This document shows positions 1-5,519 of a stretch of 6,973 bases of DNA, one piece after another (position 1 is the first letter of the stretch; the number at the start of each line of letters is the position of its first letter). The stretch is from Bacillota bacterium (GTDB lineage: Bacteria; Bacillota; Clostridia; Acetivibrionales; DSM-2933), in NCBI GenBank assembly GCA_030705945.1, contig JAUZPS010000255.1, forward strand, positions 1 through 6,973, written 5' to 3'. A program made the translations under genes and the position numbers. The notes beneath the pieces are model-generated. The model was not told the origin of the DNA. It was given only the letters and a program-made list of their open reading frames with translations, and did not search any database.

Positions 1-200
1 AGATATATAAACTCTTTATAATTTAAGACTTCACCGTTAACTTCAATCGAACTTGTTTTAGGATCCACATGAATGCCGCTATCCTTGACAACTTTACCGT
101 CTACTTTTATGGCTCCGTTTTTCACCAGCTGCTTAATCTCTTTTCTGGTGCCATATCCGAAGTTTGAAACAATTTTATCTAATCGCTGAGTATTTCTCAT
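1..200 (-). CDS. RsuA-type rRNA pseudouridine synthase, N-terminal part (cut by window edge)
   Basis: Translation from the ATG at 200-198 gives 66 codons with no stop before the left edge, so the gene continues outside. The product starts MRNTQRLDKIVSNFGYGTRK and contains an S4 RNA-binding domain (about residues 6-52), with the typical RLDK start, the TRKEIKQLVKNGAIKVDGK turn and a conserved VD. This layout, an N-terminal S4 domain ahead of the catalytic domain, is that of the RsuA/RluB/RluE/RluF family, which converts specific uridines in 16S or 23S rRNA to pseudouridine. The catalytic domain with its Asp is not in the window, so the rRNA target cannot be decided. The start is supported by an AGGCAGGA ribosome binding site five bases upstream. 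It lies 119 bases downstream of the rRNA methyltransferase gene on the same strand, so the two may be co-transcribed. Confidence 0.85.
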   Translation of the reverse strand, partial: MRNTQRLDKIVSNFGYGTRKEIKQLVKNGAIKVDGKVVKDSGIHVDPKTSSIEVNGEVLNYKEFIY

Positions 201-234
201 TTTTTTCCTGCCTTTAATTTTAGATTAGCTTTTA

Positions 235-270
235 AAATCAAGAAACATATACCTTGATTTATAAATCGTG
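235..270. repeat. Inverted half-sites upstream of the pseudouridine synthase
   Basis: AAATCAAG (235-242) and CTTGATTT (253-260) form a perfect 8-bp inverted repeat with a 10-base spacer. CTTGATTT also forms the left half of a second, overlapping palindrome, GATTTATAAATC (256-267). The same half-site therefore occurs three times in 36 bases. It sits about 35 bases upstream of the start codon of the pseudouridine synthase. It could be an operator or a weak hairpin at the end of the upstream methyltransferase gene. The stem is AT-rich and has no long T tract on either side, so it is not a convincing intrinsic terminator. AT-rich DNA produces short palindromes by chance. Confidence 0.35.
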
Positions 271-319
271 AAAATTTCCATATTATTTTTGCAAATGAAG
301 ATGCTTTATTTCAACATTC

Positions 320-1693
320 CTAACTCATTCTTCTCCACCCCTTTGGGTAAAGGTTTTTAAAGACACCCCCGGTGAATTTCGCCCATCCCAAAGTATAACC
401 ATCAACCGAAATACAAGTTAAACCTGTTGTATCGCAATCCTGCATCAACGTTTCACCTTTTAAGTAACTTAAAACTTCCTTTGAATCAGAACTTAAATTT
501 ACTACATTCTTAATATCTTCTTTTTTCAAAGAAATAACCATTGAATGAGAAGGTTCAAATTTACCTCTGTTAAATTCCCCTAGATACCACCCGAATTTTG
601 CTACTCTCAAACCATCTAATGAAGGCGTTTCATAAGGGATACAATAAAGATTATTGCCCTTTAACTCGAATCTGCCTTCTATATCGCAATTTAAATTTGC
701 GCTAGCAAACCTATGAAACTCATCGAGAGCATCATTTTTTATTTGATTAAATTTTAAGCTATAGCTTTTATCGTTATCAGCATTCTCAGTTTTTTTGAGC
801 ATCGCTGTAAAATGTCCTTCACCCTCAAGTAAGTGGGGCCATAGTCTTGACGTATTTCTTAATCCCTGATTTCCATCTGCAAAGTCAGGTCTTCCATCAG
901 CTATACCACCTGATTTTGGTATGGGGCATATCTCATAATCATTATGCTTGTCCAGAAATTCCGATATCATCATCTCATCTTCTTCAGGCGCAAATGTGCA
1001 TGTAGAATATATTAAAGAGCCCCCGGGCCTTAACAATTTATCCACATTGTCAAGAATATCCCGCTGCATAGCTGTGCATTTATCTGATTTAAAATTATTC
1101 CAACTTCTTGCAGCAGCCTCATCCTTTCTGAACATTCCTTCCCCTGAACAAGGCGCGTCTACAATAACTTTATCAAAAAATGCTCCGAACCTTCTTGCAA
1201 GATTATCTGGGGTCTCATTTGTCACTACAGCATTTTTTACCCCACATAACTCTATATTCTTAACTAATGCCTTTACTCTGTCAGAACTAATGTCATTTGC
1301 AACCAATAGACCTTTTCCGTTCAACCCCGCCGCAAGCTGCACAGACTTACCGCCAGGCGCGGCGCACAAGTCCAGAATTCGCTCCCCGGGCCTTGCGTCA
1401 GCAACTGATCCGGGATACATAGCGCTTGGTTCCTGGATATAATAGAGCCCTGCATGATAGTATGGATGCCTTCCTGGAAAATCCTTCTCGCTAAAATAAA
1501 AACCATCCTTAACCCATGGAATTGGCCTTAATTTAAAAGGCGTAATTCTTTGAAAGTCATCTAAATTAATTTTAAGCGTGTTTACCCTTAGGCCGTAGAA
1601 TCTTGGCTTGTTAAAAGAATCTATAAATTCGCCATACTCTTTGTCCCCAAGCAGTCTGTTCATTTTATTCAAAAATTCTATAGGTAATTTCAT
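320..1693 (-). CDS. rsmF: RsmF-like 16S rRNA (cytosine-C5)-methyltransferase, NOL1/NOP2/Sun family
   Basis: A 457-residue SAM-dependent enzyme that methylates C5 of cytosine in 16S rRNA. Visible motifs: the SAM-binding motif LDLCAAPGGKS at residues 107-117, motif IV DAPCSGEGMF at 179-188 with the assisting Cys182, and motif VI STCTFAPEEDE at 230-240 with the nucleophile Cys232. The N-terminus (about 1-95, including LRVNTLK and YYIQEPSAM) is the usual RNA-binding lead-in of the family. The C-terminal 180 residues match the extra RsmF/YebU-type RNA-binding region. Length is close to E. coli RsmF (about 480 residues). Related enzymes methylate C1400, C1404 or C1407; which position applies here is not visible. 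The start is chosen because CGGAG lies six bases upstream and a promoter lies about 50 bases upstream. The stop is TAG. The gene appears intact. Confidence 0.93.
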   Translation of the reverse strand: MKLPIEFLNKMNRLLGDKEYGEFIDSFNKPRFYGLRVNTLKINLDDFQRITPFKLRPIPWVKDGFYFSEKDFPGRHPYYHAGLYYIQEPSAMYPGSVADARPGERILDLCAAPGGKSVQLAAGLNGKGLLVANDISSDRVKALVKNIELCGVKNAVVTNETPDNLARRFGAFFDKVIVDAPCSGEGMFRKDEAAARSWNNFKSDKCTAMQRDILDNVDKLLRPGGSLIYSTCTFAPEEDEMMISEFLDKHNDYEICPIPKSGGIADGRPDFADGNQGLRNTSRLWPHLLEGEGHFTAMLKKTENADNDKSYSLKFNQIKNDALDEFHRFASANLNCDIEGRFELKGNNLYCIPYETPSLDGLRVAKFGWYLGEFNRGKFEPSHSMVISLKKEDIKNVVNLSSDSKEVLSYLKGETLMQDCDTTGLTCISVDGYTLGWAKFTGGVFKNLYPKGWRRMS

Positions 1694-1739
1694 AATTTAC
1701 TCCGATATATAATTTATAACCAGCATATTTACAGGTGAT

Positions 1740-1767
1740 ATTATAACACACCGTCGCAAAGTAGCAA
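1740..1767 (-). promoter_or_regulatory. Candidate sigma-A promoter for the rRNA methyltransferase gene
   Basis: On the minus strand a perfect -10 TATAAT (1745-1740) is preceded by the extended element TG one base upstream. A -35 candidate TTGCTA (1767-1762, four of six consensus bases) is 16 bases further up. Transcription would start near 1733, giving a leader of about 40 bases before the ATG at 1693. A 10-bp palindrome, CAAAGCTTTG (1765-1774), touches the -35 and could be an operator, but it may be chance. Confidence 0.55.
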
Positions 1768-1835
1768 AGCTTTGTAATTTATTGTTTCGTAAGTTTTACT
1801 AAAAATTATAAGTGTTTACCTAAATTAGAAGCGCT

Positions 1836-1912
1836 ATTAATCTTACATTTATCAGAACAAAATAACGAACATTTTTATGGTATTTTGCGATATATAAATG
1901 TAAAAAATTAAT
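1836..1912. repeat. Nested 77-nt imperfect inverted repeat
   Basis: Three pairs of arms are nested in register. ATTAAT (1836-1841) pairs with ATTAAT (1907-1912), TTACATTTAT (1843-1852) with ATAAATGTAA (1894-1903), and CAAAATA (1858-1864) with TATTTTG (1881-1887). A small CAT/ATG closure (1870-1872 and 1877-1879) lies around TTTT. That gives 23 paired bases, plus the three at the tip, separated by small internal loops of 1/3 and 5/6 bases. As RNA it would be one long hairpin; as DNA it could form a cruciform or a protein site. I recognise no known RNA family or transposon ends. The function is unknown. Confidence 0.5.
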
Positions 1913-2102
1913 TGCTTTTTATTCAGTATTAATATTATAAGAAAAAAAGGATTTTAATATGTTTTTGTAGAAAATATTGATTAAGGTAGTATAAAAAGAA
2001 AACTTCACAACTACTCGTTTCAAAAACTTGATGCGTAAAAGATTAATCACTTTTTATATATTTAGCAAATTATAAAAACTTAATCCGGAAGGAGTCTTTC
2101 TT

Positions 2103-2732
2103 ATGAAAAGAGTCATACCGTTTGTTGTTATTCTATCCCTGATTATATCTACAATTGTAGCTGCCGAAAGCTCTGCAAAATATAAAGGCTATGATATTGT
2201 TAAAGTTAACATAAACGATCATGTGTTAAATACGGATGTGCCGGCAATAATAATGGACGGAAGAACGCTTCTGCCTTTAAGAAAAGTCGCTGAAGCTGTA
2301 AACGGTATAGTGTCCTGGGATGGAGCGACAAAGACCGCTAGTATAACTAAGCCCCAGATAAACATTATGTTCACCGAGACAAAGGATGGCTCTACAGCGG
2401 CAGGCGAGCCGGCTGAGGTTATACCCTACTGGACTGAATTTGATAAATACTTGTCCTATATAAGCATTAGCGGATTATCCGTCGGCAAGCATACATTGTA
2501 TTGCGGCATCTATAAAAATGACCAAAACAACAACATTGATTTCACAAAACCAATAGACTCAAAATCAGAACAGGATATAAATGTTACAGGCCCAAATACA
2601 CCGGTGATATTTGCGCTGTCCTGGGATAAGAACAATATAAGCGAAGCTGGGGTTTACTCTTTTATTGTAAGTTTAAAAGATAACGATGGAAACTTTAAGC
2701 CGGCGGCAATATACACAATGGAGCTAAAATGA
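2103..2732 (+). CDS. Secreted protein with copper-amine-oxidase N-like domain, unknown function
   Basis: A 209-residue protein. Residues 1-21 form a signal peptide: KR at the N-terminus, a hydrophobic stretch VIPFVVILSLIISTIV, and probable cleavage after VAA. No lipobox cysteine is seen, so it is probably released or wall-associated. Residues about 35-90 match the Cu_amine_oxidN1 domain (PF07833) with its marks: an upstream beta pair, VPAIIMDGRTLLPLRKVAEA at 46-65, then a WDGATKTASI strand. This domain is common in clostridial cell-surface proteins, often beside wall-binding or hydrolase domains, and does not itself imply amine oxidase activity. Residues about 105-209 look beta-rich and Ig-like (ISGLSVGKHTLYCGIY, GVYSFIVSLKD), but I do not recognise the family. 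AAGGAG lies eight bases before the ATG. The stop TGA is followed directly by an in-frame TAA. It stands alone on this strand and converges on the GntR gene. Confidence 0.85.
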   Translation: MKRVIPFVVILSLIISTIVAAESSAKYKGYDIVKVNINDHVLNTDVPAIIMDGRTLLPLRKVAEAVNGIVSWDGATKTASITKPQINIMFTETKDGSTAAGEPAEVIPYWTEFDKYLSYISISGLSVGKHTLYCGIYKNDQNNNIDFTKPIDSKSEQDINVTGPNTPVIFALSWDKNNISEAGVYSFIVSLKDNDGNFKPAAIYTMELK

Positions 2733-2767
2733 TAAAGAGGATATTTTAAATATCCTCTTTATCATTT
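2727..2767. terminator. Bidirectional terminator, perfect 41-nt palindrome at convergent gene ends
   Basis: Arms 2727-2746 and 2748-2767 are perfect reverse complements of 20 bases around one central base. The GC-richest part is GAGGATA/TATCCTC. The plus-strand side is followed by a T-rich run (ATTTGTTTTATT), fitting an intrinsic terminator. The minus-strand side ends in CATTTTAG, a weaker U tract. The palindrome contains the stop of the secreted-protein gene (2730-2732) and the stop and last residues (NDKEDI) of the GntR gene (stop at 2748-2746). Confidence 0.85.
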
Positions 2768-3429
2768 ATTTGTTTTATTAAATTTATGCTTGCATTTTTA
2801 ACATGTTCCGTAGTAAGGATTTGCGCCATTTCCGCGTCCCCTTCGCTTATGGCTTTAAATATTGCCTTATGCTCTAAAAGAGCCTGTTCAGCCCTTCCCG
2901 GAGAACTGATAGATATATTTCTTGCTCTTTGTATATATAGATGAAATGTGCTTAACATAAATAGCAAGGGTCTGCTTTTGCTAGCTTTAAATATCAATTC
3001 ATGATACTTTGAATCCAACTTTAATACATGGCTGGTATCATTCCTTAATGTATAAAACTCTTCAAGCTCAAGGGATTCCTTTAATTCCACCAGTTCCTCC
3101 GGCGTTATTTTTTCAGCCGCCCATTTTGCTGCCAAGCCTTCTATCATGGTTCTTATGGTATATATATCCTTTATATCTTTTGTTGAAACTCCAGTTACAA
3201 CCACACCTTTATTGGGAATCGATTGTACCAGGCCTTCTAACTCTAGCTGCCTGAGCGCTTCCCTAATGGGTGTCCTGCTAACACCCAATTCTTCCGATAA
3301 TCTCGTTTCTATCAGGTTTTCACCGGGCTGATATTTGCCATTTATAATATCATTCTGAAGCTGGTTGAATACTTTACCTCTTAATGAGCTCAAAATGCTG
3401 TCGCTTTCATTATGCTCAATTTTTGACAT
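2746..3429 (-). CDS. GntR family transcriptional regulator, FadR subfamily (FCD domain)
   Basis: A 227-residue DNA-binding regulator. Residues about 14-80 are the GntR winged helix: LRGKVFNQLQNDIINGKYQP, then LSEELGVSRTPIREALRQLE (44-63), then the wing GLVQSIPNKGVVVTGVS. Residues about 88-215 are the all-helical FCD ligand domain. The four usual metal ligands are present: Asp139 and His143 (DSKYH), His187 (EHKAI) and His209 (EHVKN). FCD proteins usually sense small carboxylic acids through this metal. Given the upstream Re-citrate synthase and aconitase genes, citrate or a related acid is a reasonable but unproven ligand. The start is supported by a GGGAGGG ribosome binding site 5 bases upstream. 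The gene lies 128 bases after aconitase on the same strand without a clear terminator between them, so it probably belongs to the operon. The last six codons lie within the shared terminator palindrome. Confidence 0.92.
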   Translation of the reverse strand: MSKIEHNESDSILSSLRGKVFNQLQNDIINGKYQPGENLIETRLSEELGVSRTPIREALRQLELEGLVQSIPNKGVVVTGVSTKDIKDIYTIRTMIEGLAAKWAAEKITPEELVELKESLELEEFYTLRNDTSHVLKLDSKYHELIFKASKSRPLLFMLSTFHLYIQRARNISISSPGRAEQALLEHKAIFKAISEGDAEMAQILTTEHVKNASINLIKQINDKEDI

Positions 3430-3487
3430 TTACGCCCTCCCTCTTTGAAGAGCTATAAACCAATGAAGTCTCCTTCCCTTGGCTATT

Positions 3488-3537
3488 AAGTAGTGAGGGG
3501 AAAATTACTTTACTACTTTTAAGGAGTAATTTTTCCC
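3488..3537 (-). other. Competing hairpins between aconitase and the GntR regulator
   Basis: On the minus strand GGGAAAAATTACT (3537-3525) pairs with AGTAATTTTCCC (3509-3498), a 12-bp stem with one bulged A and a 15-base loop. The loop contains AAGTAGT (3518-3512), which pairs perfectly with ACTACTT (3494-3488) just past the stem. The two helices are probably alternatives, since the three bases linking them are too few to span a 12-bp stem as a relaxed pseudoknot. No U tract follows, so this is not a standard terminator. It could be an attenuator-like switch, an mRNA processing or stabilising site, or an operator. Confidence 0.4.
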
Positions 3538-3557
3538 TTATTACCAAGTAAGCTGCT

Positions 3558-5483
3558 TCAACCATTTTTTCTAGTATAATTCAGCAATCCGCCTGCCAGC
3601 ATAATCTCGACCTGTCTTCCTGATAATGCAACATTTACTTTAATCTCGGTGTTTTTTGATTTATTCTTCAATATAAGCTGGCTGCCGCTTTTAATTTGCC
3701 CAATAGCATCTTCAAGCGCCAGTTCATCTCCGTTATCTATTGCGTCATAATCGGCTTCGTTTTCGAAGGTCATAGGGATTATACCTGAATTTATTAGATT
3801 TGCCATATGAATTCTGGCAAAAGATTTTGCTATAACGCCTTTTATTCCTAACTGCAAAGGAGCCAATGCCGCATGTTCACGGCTTGAGCCCTGGCCATAA
3901 TTAGCTCCGCCTACAATAAATCCTCCCCCATTTTCTTTAGCTCTTTTTGGGAATTCCGGGTCGCATGGAGTAAGGCAGAATTCTGCTAAATACGGCACAT
4001 TTGAACGGAATGGAAGAAGCTTAGCGTTAGATGGCATAATATGGTCGGTTGTAATATTATCGCCTGTTTTTATCAACACTTTGCCTTCAACTTTATCAGT
4101 AAGCTCTTTATTGATAGGGAAAGGCTTAATATTCGGACCTCTTACAACTTCAACCTTGGAAGCGTCTTCAGCTGGAGCTACTACCATATTATCATTTATA
4201 ATAAACTGTTTTGGCATTTCGATATTAACTGCTGGTCCTAAATCCCTTGGATCTGTAAAAACTCCTTTAATAGCGCTTGCAGCAGCTGTCTCAGGACTTA
4301 CTAAGTAAACTTGGGCTGAAGCGGTTCCGCTTCTGCCTTCGAAATTTCTGTTGAAGGTCCTCAAGGAAACAGCGTTTGTCGCAGGAGCCTGACCCATACC
4401 GATACATGGACCGCATGCTGACTCAAGTATTCTTGCGCCTGCGGCAACCATATCAGCCAAAGCGCCATTCTGAGCCAACATTGTTAGCACCTGTTTTGAT
4501 CCTGGAGCTATAACAAGGCTCACATCAGGATGAACTGTTTTGCCTTTTAATATTTTAGAAACTTTCATCATATCCATATAGGATGAGTTTGTACAACTTC
4601 CAATTGCTACCTGGTTAACTTTTATCTTACCTATTTCAGATATTTTTGCAATGTTATCAGGGCTGTGAGGCTTTGCCGCCATAGGCTCTAATGAACCTAA
4701 ATCTATTTCAACCACTTCATCATATGTTGCGTCCGCATCAGACTTAAGTTCAATCCAATCATTTTCCCTGCCTTGGGCCCTGAGAAATTCTTTTGTAACT
4801 TCGTCGCTTGGGAAAACAGAGGTTGTCGCGCCAAGTTCTGCTCCCATATTTGTTATGGTAGCTCTTTCAGGAACAGTAAGGCTCTTTATGCCCTCTCCGC
4901 CATACTCGATTACCTTGCCAACCCCGCCCTTAACTGTAAGAAGCCTTAGAACTTCGAGAATAATATCCTTTGCGGATACCCATGGCGCAAGCTTTCCTTT
5001 TAAGTTAACCTTGCAAACCTTCGGCATCATGAGATAATATGGACCGCCGCCCATAGCGACAGCAACATCAAGACCGCCTGCTCCAATAGCCAGCATTCCT
5101 ATACCTCCGCCTGTCGGAGTATGACTATCTGAACCTAACAGGGTCATACCTGGAACGCCGAATCTTTCGAGTTGAACCTGATGACATATTCCATTGCCGG
5201 GTCTTGAAAAATATATGCCATGCTTAGAAGTTACCGTCTGTATATACTTGTGATCATCGGCATTTTCAAAACCAGCTTGAAGCGTATTATGGTCAATATA
5301 CGCAACAGATTTTTTAGTCCTTACTCTTGGAATTCCAATAGCTTCGAACTGTAAGTACGCCATAGTTCCTGTTGAGTCCTGAGTAAGAGTCTGATCTATT
5401 CTTATGGAAATTTCCTTGCCCGCAACCATTTCACCGCTTACCAAATGTTCTTTAATTATTTTTTGCGCTAAATTTAATCCCAT
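3558..5483 (-). CDS. acnA: Aconitate hydratase (aconitase)
   Basis: A 641-residue cytoplasmic [4Fe-4S] enzyme interconverting citrate and isocitrate via cis-aconitate. The three cluster cysteines are visible: Cys297 in IGSCTNSSYMDM, and Cys357 and Cys360 in ESACGPCIGMGQ. Other family marks are IDHN (63-66), the GSDSHTPTGGGIGM block (117-130) and TGDNITTDHIMPS (473-485). The swivel-domain loop GGANYGQGSSREHAA (525-539) carries the substrate-binding SSR. At about 640 residues it is the shorter clostridial type, not the roughly 900-residue AcnA of enterics, and it lacks the AcnB layout. The homologous 3-isopropylmalate dehydratase is usually split into separate large and small subunits, whereas here both parts are fused, favouring aconitase. 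CGGAGGGG lies five bases before the ATG. It starts 36 bases after the Re-citrate synthase stop, and its product step follows directly. The gene appears intact and ends in GGLLNYTRKNG and TGA. Confidence 0.95.
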   Translation of the reverse strand: MGLNLAQKIIKEHLVSGEMVAGKEISIRIDQTLTQDSTGTMAYLQFEAIGIPRVRTKKSVAYIDHNTLQAGFENADDHKYIQTVTSKHGIYFSRPGNGICHQVQLERFGVPGMTLLGSDSHTPTGGGIGMLAIGAGGLDVAVAMGGGPYYLMMPKVCKVNLKGKLAPWVSAKDIILEVLRLLTVKGGVGKVIEYGGEGIKSLTVPERATITNMGAELGATTSVFPSDEVTKEFLRAQGRENDWIELKSDADATYDEVVEIDLGSLEPMAAKPHSPDNIAKISEIGKIKVNQVAIGSCTNSSYMDMMKVSKILKGKTVHPDVSLVIAPGSKQVLTMLAQNGALADMVAAGARILESACGPCIGMGQAPATNAVSLRTFNRNFEGRSGTASAQVYLVSPETAAASAIKGVFTDPRDLGPAVNIEMPKQFIINDNMVVAPAEDASKVEVVRGPNIKPFPINKELTDKVEGKVLIKTGDNITTDHIMPSNAKLLPFRSNVPYLAEFCLTPCDPEFPKRAKENGGGFIVGGANYGQGSSREHAALAPLQLGIKGVIAKSFARIHMANLINSGIIPMTFENEADYDAIDNGDELALEDAIGQIKSGSQLILKNKSKNTEIKVNVALSGRQVEIMLAGGLLNYTRKNG

Positions 5484-5519
5484 TTTTTCCCCTCCGATTT
5501 TTAATTTCAGTTAAGTGTA

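Larger units (their letters stand above)
1694..2102. other. AT-rich intergenic region between divergent genes
   Basis: About 410 bases without a coding region that I can support. It holds the methyltransferase promoter on the minus strand (1740-1767) and a long nested inverted repeat (1836-1912). Next to the plus-strand gene are the ribosome binding site AAGGAG (2089-2094), eight bases from its ATG, and a possible -10 TATAAA at 2071-2076 without a convincing -35. Other loose candidates are TATAAA at 1990-1995 and TTGCTT (1912-1917) with TATAAG (1936-1941). None is good enough to name as the promoter of the secreted-protein gene. No tRNA, riboswitch or terminator is recognised here. Confidence 0.6.

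Noticed and set aside
948..1442. Long open frame on the plus strand opposite the rRNA methyltransferase gene
   Set aside because: It lies fully antisense to a gene with complete catalytic motifs, and its translation shows no domain. It is a shadow of the real gene. The same applies to the shorter plus-strand frames over the GntR and aconitase genes.
1765..1774. CAAAGCTTTG palindrome as an operator on the methyltransferase promoter
   Set aside because: It is only 10 bp, with no second copy and no matching regulator in the window. It may be chance.
3416..3463. Possible 15-codon leader peptide from TTG after AAGGAG (3475-3470), overlapping the GntR start
   Set aside because: It relies on a TTG start. 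The peptide LVYSSSKREGVNVKN shows no attenuation-like codon run, and the GntR gene has its own strong ribosome binding site. Not enough to call a gene.
3498..3537. Intrinsic terminator after aconitase
   Set aside because: The stem is followed on the minus strand by CTCACTACTTAATAG, without a U tract. It is kept only as a structured element.
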